A stretch of 64,000 nt of DNA from UBA7803 sp041395905 (GTDB taxonomy: Bacteria > Pseudomonadota > Gammaproteobacteria > Pseudomonadales > Azotimanducaceae), in NCBI GenBank assembly GCA_041395905.1, contig JAWKZP010000006.1:204264-268263 (forward strand), written 5' to 3'. A program made the position numbers and the translations under genes. Each line of letters opens with the position of its first letter. Position 1 is the stretch's first letter. Under the pieces are notes generated by a model that saw only the letters and a list, made by a program, of their open reading frames with translations, was not told where the DNA came from and did not search any database. Below, one piece after another: positions 31,152 to 38,671 of the stretch.

Positions 31152-33278
31152 ATGCACAGCCGAGCAGCGGGACCCCTGGAGCGCTACCAGGCGTTCATCA
31201 GCTACGCCCATGCGGACGAGCGGTTCGCCGCCTGGCTGCACTCCGGTCTGGAACGCTTCCGCGTGCCCCGGCAGCTGCTGGCCCGTCTTGGCCGCAGCGG
31301 CAATCGCCTGACGCCCGTGTTCCGCGACCGCGACGAGCTGGCGTCGTCCGCCAGCCTGTCCGCTGCGATCGAAGCGGCGCTGAGCGCGTCCGCCTACCTC
31401 ATCGTCGTCTGCTCCCCGGCCGCCGCGGCATCGCGCTGGGTCGATGCCGAGGTTTCGCGCTTCCGCGAGCTGGTTGGCGGCGACCGGATCGTGACCGTGA
31501 TTGCGCCCGGCGCCGGCGATGTGCCGCTGAGCGGGTGTCTGCCCGAGGCGCTGCGAGAGCGCGCAGAAGAGCCCCTGGCAGCGGATGCGCGCCCCGGCGC
31601 GGATGGGCGTCGGCGTGCGCTGGCAAAGGTCGCGGCGGCATTGCTCGGTGTTGGTTTCGATGAGCTCTGGCGCCGTGAGGCGCAGCGCCGCAGGCGCCGG
31701 GCAGCGCTCGCACTCGTCGCCGGTCTGGGCGCGGCGGTGGTTGCGGGCGGCCTGCTGCTGCAGACGCGCGATGCAGCGCTGCGCCTCGAGCAGCAGCGCG
31801 CGCAGGCGTCCGCGCTGGTGGGCTTCATGGTGGACGACCTGGCGCGGCGGCTCGCCGAGTTCGAGCGGGTGGGCGAGCTGGATGCGGGCCTGGCCCAGGC
31901 GCTCACCTACTTCGACAGCCAGGACATCGAATCGCTCGACGACGACCTGCTGCGCAAGTATCGGATCGCGCTGCGCGGCGTCGGTATCGTGCGCATCCGT
32001 CAGGGCCAGCCGGGTGCTGCGCTCGAGCGCTTCCGACGGGCTGCCGACGTGGATGCGCTGCTGGTCGCGCGCAACGGCGACAGCGCGGAAAACTGGTTCG
32101 AGCTGTCAAAGAGCGCCTATTACATCGGCGAAGCCCACTGGGAGCTGCAGGACGTGGCCACCGCCGCGGCGCAGATCCGCGAGGCGCTCGGGCTCGCGGA
32201 GAAGGCCGCGGCGCTGGCGCCAGAGAACTTCGCCATGCAGCTGGAGGTCGTCTTCGACCACAACAACATGGGCGCGGTCAGCACCCGGCTGGGTGATTAC
32301 ACCGCCGCTGTGAAGTATCTCGAGGGCGCGCTCGCGATGATCGAGACGTTGCGTAGTCATCCCGACGCGTTAGCCGACGAGCTCACGGACCAGGAAGTCG
32401 AGGCGGTGTCCTGGCTCACTGAAATCACGCCCGCCCTCGGCCGCTTCGACGAGGCGTTCCGCTGGCACGAGCGGGAGCTGGCGCTGCGGCGCACGTTGCT
32501 CGAGCGCACCGGCAACGTCGAGCACTCGGCGCGCCTGGCGGACGCGCTCAGCTTCTACGCAAAAACCCTTGCGGCGGTGGGTGACGTCGCGGGCGCCCGC
32601 ACGGCGCTGCAGGAAAACGTGGCGATATCGGACAAGCTCGTCCGCGCCGACCCCGGCAACGCGTTCTGGCGCGAGCGCTACGTCATGGGCAAGGCCATGC
32701 TCGCCGAGCAGATGTTTCTCGGCGGCGACCGGGTGCTCGCGGAACAGACGCTGGACGAAGCCGCGGCAGGGATGGACGGGCTGCTGGCGGAGCAACCGGA
32801 CACCGGTGCCTTCCATCTCGACCGGGCCTATGCCGACGAGCTGCGTGCGCTCATGCTGCTCGACCGGTCGCCGGCGCAGGCGCGCGCGCATGCCGGCGCG
32901 GCCGTCAGGGTGCTGCAGGAACGTCTGGCGGCACAGCCGGAAAACCGCATCGCCGCCGGCCAGCTCGCCTCGAGCCTGCTGCTGGCGCATCTCGCCGAGC
33001 TCGGTGCCGGCTTGCGGCCGGCCCCGGTCCGGCTGGAGCAGGCGCTGGCCGCCCTCGGCCCGGATCGCGGTGCTGATGCGTCGCCGGGGGTGGCGTCGCT
33101 GCGGGTACTGATTCTCATGGCGCAGGGCCGGGCGGCCGAGGCTGGGGTTGCGCGTCAGCGCCTGACCGATACCGGGTTTGCCAGCGCGCGCTTTCGTTAT
33201 CTGCTGGGCCAGCTCGACGGGCGCGATGATTCCGGATCGAGTAGGCTGGCCAGCGGAGCTTCAGTGGGAGAGACGTGA
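31152..33278 (+). CDS. TIR domain - transmembrane - TPR repeat protein
   Basis: Protein of 708 residues in three parts. Residues about 10-140 form a TIR domain (YQAFISYAHADERFAAWLHSGLERF, RDRDELASSASLSAAIEAAL, SPAAAASRWVDAEVSRF). The W-x3-E pair Trp96/Glu100 aligns with the catalytic Glu of NAD-cleaving TIR domains such as SARM1. After a basic stretch, AALALVAGLGAAVVAGGLLL (about 188-207) is a single transmembrane helix, so the TIR part is cytosolic. The remaining 500 residues are helical repeats of TPR type, predicted periplasmic. The stop overlaps the following serine hydrolase start (TGATG). NAD cleavage and signalling are inference; known bacterial TIR-TPR proteins act in defence or remain unassigned. 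Confidence 0.85.
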   Translation: MHSRAAGPLERYQAFISYAHADERFAAWLHSGLERFRVPRQLLARLGRSGNRLTPVFRDRDELASSASLSAAIEAALSASAYLIVVCSPAAAASRWVDAEVSRFRELVGGDRIVTVIAPGAGDVPLSGCLPEALRERAEEPLAADARPGADGRRRALAKVAAALLGVGFDELWRREAQRRRRRAALALVAGLGAAVVAGGLLLQTRDAALRLEQQRAQASALVGFMVDDLARRLAEFERVGELDAGLAQALTYFDSQDIESLDDDLLRKYRIALRGVGIVRIRQGQPGAALERFRRAADVDALLVARNGDSAENWFELSKSAYYIGEAHWELQDVATAAAQIREALGLAEKAAALAPENFAMQLEVVFDHNNMGAVSTRLGDYTAAVKYLEGALAMIETLRSHPDALADELTDQEVEAVSWLTEITPALGRFDEAFRWHERELALRRTLLERTGNVEHSARLADALSFYAKTLAAVGDVAGARTALQENVAISDKLVRADPGNAFWRERYVMGKAMLAEQMFLGGDRVLAEQTLDEAAAGMDGLLAEQPDTGAFHLDRAYADELRALMLLDRSPAQARAHAGAAVRVLQERLAAQPENRIAAGQLASSLLLAHLAELGAGLRPAPVRLEQALAALGPDRGADASPGVASLRVLILMAQGRAAEAGVARQRLTDTGFASARFRYLLGQLDGRDDSGSSRLASGASVGET

Positions 33279-35275
33279 TGCTCGGAATGCCCGCGGCCCT
33301 TCGGGCGCTGACTGCTGCGGTGGTGCTGGTCTCGGTTGGCGTGGCTCGGGCAGAGGAGCCACCGGGTGACACGGCGCAGGCACCTGATCGACCGCCCGCC
33401 GGCGCAGAAGCCGCCGTCGGCTCCGGGCACCTCGACCGGGACGACCTCGCGGCGTTCATCGACGGGTTCGTGACCGCACGCATGGAGGGGCGGCACGTGG
33501 CCGGCGTCACCGTCTCGGTGGTGCAGGGCGGCGCGCTGATCTTTGCGCGCGGCTACGGCTTCGACGATGTCGCCGCGGGCCGGCCGGTGCAGGCAGACCG
33601 CTCCATGTTCCGGCCCGGTTCCATCTCCAAGACCTTCACCTGGACGGCGGTGATGCAGCTCGTGGAGCAGGGCAAGCTGGATCTCGACGCGGACGTGCGC
33701 AGCTACCTGTCTGACCTGGACCTGAAGCTCGCGTTCGATGATCCGCTCACCCTGGCGGACCTCATGGCCCAGGCGCCTGGTTTCGAAGATTCCGCCATGG
33801 GCCACCTGTTCGAGAACGACCCCGACCGGGTGCAGAGCCTGCGCGACTACCTGCGCACCCACCAGCCGGCGCAGGTTCGCCCGCCCGGGGTCGAGCCGGC
33901 GTATTCCAACTACGGCACCGCGCTCGCCGGCTACATCGTCGCCAGGGTGTCGGGACTGGCCTGGGAAGACTACGCCGAACAACGTCTGCTGCGTCCGCTG
34001 GGAATGAACCACAGCACTTTCCGCGAGCCGTGGGGACCACAGCGTGACGGGCCCATGGCGGCGGATCTGGCCGGCAACGTCAGCAAGGGCTACAGCTACC
34101 GCGACGGCGAGTTCAAACCGGGCACGTTCGAGTTCATCGGCGCCGTGGGTCCCGCGGGAGCGCTCTCTACGACTGCCAGCGACATGGCCCGCTGGATGCT
34201 CGTGCACCTGCAGGGCGGAACGCTGGATGGCGTGCAGATACTGGCTCCGGAAACCGCTGCGCTCATGCACCGGCAGCACTTCAGTCTGAACCCGCTGGTC
34301 AACGGCATGGCCCACGGGTTCATCGAGAGTCGGGTGCACGGCTACCGCGCCATCGGGCATGGCGGTGGCACCGTCTACTTTCTCTCGGACATGCAGCTCA
34401 TCCCCGAGCTGGATCTGGGCGTGTTCATCTCCACCAATACCAGTGCAGGTGGCGGCGAGCTGATCTCGGAATTCGTGCGTGCCCTGGTCGAGCGCTACTT
34501 TCCAGAGGGACCGGATCTCAGGGTGACCGAGCGGACGCCAGCGCCGCAGATCGATCTCGCCCCCTACGCGGGCGCCTACCTGTCCACCCGGCGTTCGTAC
34601 ACGACCGTGGAGCGGGCGTTCAACACGCCGGTCGCCACGATTTCCGTGGCCGACGGCGGCCAGCTGCTGCTGAGCGCGCTCGGCAATCAGACGCGGCTCA
34701 CCCCGGTGGCTGCGGATACCTTCATCGGTGACAGCGCTGACGAGGTGTTCGTGTTCCGCCGGGATGCGGCCGGCAACCTGCGCGATCTGCTGCTGCCGAT
34801 TCCGGTCATGGTGATGGAGCGCGTCGGGCCCCTGGAAAATCCTCAGGTCCTGCAGGCCCTGCTCATCGGCGCTGCCGTCGTGCTGCTGTTCGTGCCGGTG
34901 GGCGCGTGGCTGCGGCGCAGGCATCCGCTGGTGCAGAGCGTCAGCGAGCGCTGGGCGGCGGCGACGGCCGTGATCACGGCGCTGGTGTGGTTCGCGTTCT
35001 ATACGCTCGTTGCGGTATCGACGGCGCCAATGGCAGAAGATTTCAGCGCGGTGTTCTTCGCCTTCCCGAGCCCCCTGTTCGTTGCCGGGTTGTGGGTGGG
35101 TCTCGCCGGCGCCGTGCTGACGGTACTGTCGACGCTGCTGCTCTACGCCGTGTGGACCGAGCGCAGCTGGCCATTCTGGCGGCGCGTGCGGCACACGGGG
35201 GTGGTGGCGGCGGCGCTGGTGACGCTGCTGGTGCTGCGTGACCTGAATGCCATCGGCTTCAACTACTTCTCCTGA
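33278..35275 (+). CDS. Serine hydrolase (beta-lactamase class C/PBP family) with C-terminal membrane helices
   Basis: Protein of 665 residues with a signal peptide (LRALTAAVVLVSVGVARA) and a class C beta-lactamase-fold domain (about 45-390): SxxK in PGSISKTFTW, YxN in YSNYGTALAGYIV and HGGG in IGHGGGTVYFL. All three catalytic motifs are intact. A lipocalin-like beta segment follows, and the last 140 residues contain four hydrophobic helices, so the enzyme domain is periplasmic and membrane-anchored. This architecture resembles PbpE/EstB-like esterases or peptidases. The ATG overlaps the stop of the TIR-TPR gene by one base, with GGGAG upstream, so the two are translated together. Confidence 0.9.
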   Translation: MLGMPAALRALTAAVVLVSVGVARAEEPPGDTAQAPDRPPAGAEAAVGSGHLDRDDLAAFIDGFVTARMEGRHVAGVTVSVVQGGALIFARGYGFDDVAAGRPVQADRSMFRPGSISKTFTWTAVMQLVEQGKLDLDADVRSYLSDLDLKLAFDDPLTLADLMAQAPGFEDSAMGHLFENDPDRVQSLRDYLRTHQPAQVRPPGVEPAYSNYGTALAGYIVARVSGLAWEDYAEQRLLRPLGMNHSTFREPWGPQRDGPMAADLAGNVSKGYSYRDGEFKPGTFEFIGAVGPAGALSTTASDMARWMLVHLQGGTLDGVQILAPETAALMHRQHFSLNPLVNGMAHGFIESRVHGYRAIGHGGGTVYFLSDMQLIPELDLGVFISTNTSAGGGELISEFVRALVERYFPEGPDLRVTERTPAPQIDLAPYAGAYLSTRRSYTTVERAFNTPVATISVADGGQLLLSALGNQTRLTPVAADTFIGDSADEVFVFRRDAAGNLRDLLLPIPVMVMERVGPLENPQVLQALLIGAAVVLLFVPVGAWLRRRHPLVQSVSERWAAATAVITALVWFAFYTLVAVSTAPMAEDFSAVFFAFPSPLFVAGLWVGLAGAVLTVLSTLLLYAVWTERSWPFWRRVRHTGVVAAALVTLLVLRDLNAIGFNYFS

Positions 35276-35309
35276 TATCGTTGCGCCATCGAGGCCACGA
35301 GAACGAGAG

Positions 35310-35981
35310 ATGTCTGCCGAGTCCGGCGAGCCCGTAGCATCAGAAGGCGCCGTCACCAGTCTCGTCTGGGACTGGCCGCTGCGGATCTGGCACTGGAGCC
35401 TGGTGCTGACCATCGGCGGCTCGCTGTATACGGGTCTCGGCGACGACGTCGCGCTGATGGATTGGCACATGCGTCTGGGCTACGTGGCGCTGGGGCTGAT
35501 CCTGTTCCGTCTGCTGTGGGCCTGCTGGGGCGGAGCCTACGCCCGCTTCGGCCGCTACCGCACCTCGCCGAGGCGCGTTTTGGCTTACTTTCGTGGTCGT
35601 CTGCCACCGGATCCGCATACGGCCCCCGGCGCGGCGCTGGCGGTAGTGCTGGTGCTGCTGGTGGCGCTGCAGGCCACCTCGGGCCTGTTCACTTCCGATG
35701 AGATCTTCACGGAAGGGCCGCTGGTGCGGCACGCATCGGGCAGCGTGGTGGACTGGATGAGCTGGCTGCACCACCAGGGGTTCGTGCTGATTCTGGTGGC
35801 GGTGGCGGTGCATCTCAGTGCGCACCTGGTGTATGCAGCCCGCGGCGATCTCACCCCGCTGTCCATGTTCTCGGGGCGCAAACCGGTGCTGGTGGCGGCG
35901 ACGCGGCACCATCCCGTGCGCGCGCTGCTGACGGCGGCGGCGGTGATCGCCGCCGTGTACCTGGGAATCGAAGCGGCCTGA
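35310..35981 (+). CDS. Cytochrome b561-type di-heme membrane protein
   Basis: Membrane cytochrome of 223 residues. The opening VWDWPLRIWHWSLVLTIGGSLYTG and the later DWHMRLGYVALGLILFRLLWACWG, WLHHQGFVLILVAVAVHLSAHLVYAARGD hold the expected heme-ligand histidines in four helices. The family passes electrons between the quinone pool and c-type cytochromes. A class II cytochrome c is encoded convergently just downstream, a common pairing (b561 with cytochrome c'). A fifth hydrophobic stretch ends the protein. GAACGAGAG serves as the ribosome binding site. Confidence 0.9.
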   Translation: MSAESGEPVASEGAVTSLVWDWPLRIWHWSLVLTIGGSLYTGLGDDVALMDWHMRLGYVALGLILFRLLWACWGGAYARFGRYRTSPRRVLAYFRGRLPPDPHTAPGAALAVVLVLLVALQATSGLFTSDEIFTEGPLVRHASGSVVDWMSWLHHQGFVLILVAVAVHLSAHLVYAARGDLTPLSMFSGRKPVLVAATRHHPVRALLTAAAVIAAVYLGIEAA

Positions 35982-35993
35982 CGGTCAGTGAGC

Positions 35994-36012
35994 GGGCGGG
36001 GTGGCCCCGCCC
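35994..36012. terminator. Bidirectional hairpin between cytochrome b561 and cytochrome c genes
   Basis: A perfect 8-bp stem, GGGCGGGG with CCCCGCCC, and a TGG loop lie exactly between the two convergent stop codons (35981 and 36025). No T tract follows on either strand. Position and symmetry suggest a shared transcription end. Confidence 0.5.
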
Positions 36013-36024
36013 TGGCGGATGGGC

Positions 36025-36453
36025 TTACTCGGCCCGGTACTCCTCGTGGCACGCCTTGCATGCCTTGGCCAGGTTCTGAAACGCCGGCCCGACGCCTTCG
36101 CCGCTGGCCGTGGCGGCCTTCAGCGCTTGCGCGGCTTCCCCGAACGCGGTCATTTTCGCATTGAAGTCGTCCGGGTTTTCCCAGATTGCGGGAAGCGCGT
36201 CGCCGCCTTCGGAACCGGCGGGGAACAGCGTGGGTGCGATCTCGGAGAGATCGGCGATGGCGCGGGCGTGAGGGGCAAGATGATCCGTGTGTGCGACTTT
36301 CTGGCGCAGGATGTCGGCCATGGACTGCATGTGCCCGCCCAGGGCTTCGTAGACGTGGTGGCGGTACTCTGCCGCGCCTTCGTCAGCGAGTGCCGACGCC
36401 GTGGTCAGCGTGAGGGCCAGCGCGAGCGCGTGCCTGGTGATCGTTCCCTTCAT
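36025..36453 (-). CDS. Class II cytochrome c (cytochrome c'/c-556 family)
   Basis: Periplasmic four-helix cytochrome of 142 residues. Start at 36453 is fixed by AGAGGAGA upstream. Signal peptide TRHALALALTLTTASALA, cleavage near residue 21. The heme motif is at the C terminus, CKACHEEYRAE, as in cytochrome c' and c-556; an N-terminal Met in GGHMQSMADIL may supply a sixth ligand. Likely redox partner of the adjacent cytochrome b561. Cytochromes c' bind NO or shuttle electrons; which of the two applies cannot be told from sequence. Confidence 0.92.
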   Translation of the reverse strand: MKGTITRHALALALTLTTASALADEGAAEYRHHVYEALGGHMQSMADILRQKVAHTDHLAPHARAIADLSEIAPTLFPAGSEGGDALPAIWENPDDFNAKMTAFGEAAQALKAATASGEGVGPAFQNLAKACKACHEEYRAE

Positions 36454-36702
36454 CGTGTCTCCTCTGAGCAAAGTGGCATACCCTCCCTTCTCTCCGCGGC
36501 CAACGATATGCAAACTGGGCCGGGTGGGCAATGGCGCTGCGTCGACGTACGCGTTGCCTGACGTTGCGCCGGCGAGCGGCGCGGTGGTGGTGGACGCCGA
36601 TGACCCGGGCCGGATGGTTGGTCTAGACTGGCGTTCCTGGGAAGCCTTTCCAGCGAAGCTCGGTTGAGCCAACGCATTTGCGAACAGCACGGGAGAACCA
36701 TG

Positions 36703-37182
36703 ATGAGTGCATTCCACGATCTGGAGATGAAATCCATCACCGGCGAGATGGTCCGCTTCGATCGCTATGACGGACAGGTCTGCCTGATCGTCAACGTAGC
36801 CAGTCGCTGAGGGCTCACGCCCCAGTACGCAGGTCTGCGTACCCTATACGAAACCTATCGCGATCGCGGCTTCACGGTGCTCGCGTTTCCCTGTAATCAG
36901 TTCGGTGCCCAGGAGCCCGGCACGGATGCGGAGATTCTCGAGTTCGCTACCAGCAAGTACGCCGTGAGCTTCCCCATGTTCTCGAAGATCGAAGTGAACG
37001 GCAGCGGCGCCTGCCCGCTGTACAAGATGCTGAAGGCCGCCCGCCCGGACGAGGAGGGCAAGGCCGACATCCCATGGAACTTCACCAAGTTCCTGGTGGA
37101 CGGCGGCGGCAACGTCGTGGCCCGGTTCGCACCGACGGTGACGCCGGAGGAGATCGGCGAACGCCTCGGTGAGCTGCTTTGA
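36703..37182 (+). CDS. Glutathione peroxidase, predicted selenoprotein (in-frame TGA = Sec36)
   Basis: Thiol/selenol peroxidase of 159 residues reducing peroxides. The frame runs from ATG 36703 (GGGAG upstream; ATG 36700 is also possible) to 37182 with one in-frame TGA at 36808-36810. Around it the protein reads NVASR-U-GLTPQY, so TGA stands exactly where the peroxidatic Cys/Sec of the family (NVASxCGLTxQY) belongs. The rest of the tetrad is intact: Gln66 in FPCNQFG, Trp125-Asn126 in PWNFTKF. The resolving Cys of thioredoxin-type members (KCDVNG) is Ile here (KIEVNG), as in Sec enzymes. A SECIS-like hairpin follows the TGA. A Cys-to-stop mutation is the alternative but would not explain the hairpin. 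Standard gene callers would start at 36877 and lose the active site. The stop overlaps the next gene. Confidence 0.88.
36825..36842 (+). promoter_or_regulatory. Bacterial SECIS-like hairpin in glutathione peroxidase mRNA
   Basis: Perfect 7-bp stem GTACGCA/TGCGTAC with apical GGTC(T), beginning 14 bases after the TGA; the loop starts 21 bases after it. The core GCAGGTCTGC is the same as the apex of the Escherichia coli fdhF SECIS as I recall it, where GGUCU binds SelB. Distance and loop match the bacterial rule that the element lies within the coding region just downstream of UGA. Confidence 0.8.
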
Positions 37183-38573
37183 CTGCGGACGCCTCCGATG
37201 CGGGCGCTGAGGGTTCGCCCGCAGGCGGCGGCCGCTCGCGATTGAGCCCGGCGCCGGGCGCACAGGCCGCGAGCCTCAGCCGGCGGCGTTTTCTCGCCGG
37301 CGTTCCGGCCGGCGTGGCACTGCCTGCCGTCGCCCTGGCGGCGAGCGGGGCGACGGCGGCCTCGCCGGGCGAGCCGGGCAGCTGGGTTGCCGGTCTGCCC
37401 GGCGCGGCGCTGCCGCAACGGCTCGATCCGGTGAGCGTGCGCGGCCTGTTCGAATTCAGCGAGCGGCACGTGCCGATGAATGCGGCCAATCTGTGTCCCA
37501 CGTCGCGGCCGGCGGCGCAGGCGCTCGCCGCTGCCGATGCAGCCATCGACCTCGACTGCTCGTTTCAGAATCGGGCGCCGTTCGGGACGCTCCTCGAGCA
37601 CTGCCGCGCGCGCATCGCGGCGCAGCTGTCGGTGAGCCCGGACGAGGTGGCGCTGGTGCGCAACACCAGCGAAGCCAACAACATCGTCAATGCCGGCCTC
37701 GCCCTGGAACCTGGCGACGAGGTGGTGCTGTGGGATCAGAATCACCCCACCAACAACGTGGCCTGGGCGGTGCGCGCCGCCCGCTACGGCATCGTGGTGC
37801 GCACGGTCACGCTGCCTGCGCAGCCGCGCGATGCCGGCGAGCTGATCGAGCCATTCGTGCGTGCCTTCACGCCGAAGACCCGCGTACTCGCGGTCTCGCA
37901 CGTTTCCAACGTGAGCGGGCTGGCGTTGCCGGTGCGGGAGCTGTGCGACCTGGCCCACGCCCGCGGCATCCACGTGCATGTCGACGGTGCTCAGAGCTGG
38001 GGTGTGCTGCACGTGGACCTGCCCGAGCTCGGCTGCGACTCCTACGCCGCCAGCGCACACAAGTGGTACATGGGGCCCCGCGAGGTCGGGTTGCTGTACG
38101 TGCGCAGCGATGCCATCGGGCGCATCTGGCCGGCGGTGGTGGCACCCGGGTGGGGCGACGACGTCGATCCCGATCCGGTTGGCGCGCGCAAGTTCGAATC
38201 GCTCGGCCAGCGCGACGATGCCGCGCTGACGGGCCTCGGCGTTGCCGCGGGGCTGCATGACGCACTGGCCGACGCTGATGTTCGCAGCGGTGAACGCTAT
38301 ACCCGCGCGCTGGCCCAGCACCTGAAGAACGGGCTCGTGGAAGCCGGTGCCACGCTGGTGACGCCCATGGCAGAGCGGTTCAGCGCCGGCGTGTGCGTGG
38401 TATCGGTACCGTCTGCGAATCGCGCCGAGCTGTTCCGGCGGTTATACGCGGAGCACGGAATCGCGGCGGCACCCACGGGTGGGCTGCGTCTGTGTCCGCA
38501 CGTCTACAACACCTCCGAGCACGTCGACCGTGTCCTGGCGGGCATGGTCGCCTTGCGCAGCCTGCTGGCCTGA
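37179..38573 (+). CDS. Class V aminotransferase-fold PLP enzyme with Tat signal
   Basis: PLP protein of 464 residues. After a low-complexity N terminus, SRRRFLAGVPAGVALPAVALAA (about 34-55) is a twin-arginine signal, so export to the periplasm is predicted. The catalytic domain resembles the cysteine desulfurase/selenocysteine lyase/isopenicillin N epimerase group (COG0520): RNTSEANNIVNAGL, HVDGAQSWGVL (PLP Asp) and the Schiff-base Lys in SAHKWYMGP. The desulfurase Cys loop (HCAxP) is absent; the region reads AAAPTGGLRLCPHVYNT, so epimerase or lyase chemistry is more likely than sulfur mobilisation. TTG start overlaps the peroxidase stop (TTGA). A role with the selenoprotein is suggested only by this coupling. 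Confidence 0.85.
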   Translation: MTADASDAGAEGSPAGGGRSRLSPAPGAQAASLSRRRFLAGVPAGVALPAVALAASGATAASPGEPGSWVAGLPGAALPQRLDPVSVRGLFEFSERHVPMNAANLCPTSRPAAQALAAADAAIDLDCSFQNRAPFGTLLEHCRARIAAQLSVSPDEVALVRNTSEANNIVNAGLALEPGDEVVLWDQNHPTNNVAWAVRAARYGIVVRTVTLPAQPRDAGELIEPFVRAFTPKTRVLAVSHVSNVSGLALPVRELCDLAHARGIHVHVDGAQSWGVLHVDLPELGCDSYAASAHKWYMGPREVGLLYVRSDAIGRIWPAVVAPGWGDDVDPDPVGARKFESLGQRDDAALTGLGVAAGLHDALADADVRSGERYTRALAQHLKNGLVEAGATLVTPMAERFSAGVCVVSVPSANRAELFRRLYAEHGIAAAPTGGLRLCPHVYNTSEHVDRVLAGMVALRSLLA

Positions 38574-38671
38574 GCGAACCCCGCGCCGGTCGTCTGCCGT
38601 CCCGGCTGCGCGTCCGGCGCATTCCCTGTCGCTTATCTACACTCAATTGAGTCACCGCAGGTGAGTGCGCT

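Noticed and set aside
33197..35470. A 757-codon open frame on the minus strand opposite the serine hydrolase.
   Set aside because: It is an antisense shadow: low-complexity His/Arg/Gln-rich translation, no family-like motifs, while the plus strand carries intact SxxK, YxN and HGGG motifs.
36808..36810. Reading the TGA in the peroxidase as a nonsense mutation making a pseudogene.
   Set aside because: The stop falls exactly at the catalytic Cys/Sec position, the rest of the frame is intact, and a SECIS-like hairpin follows. It remains the fallback if Sec genes are absent.
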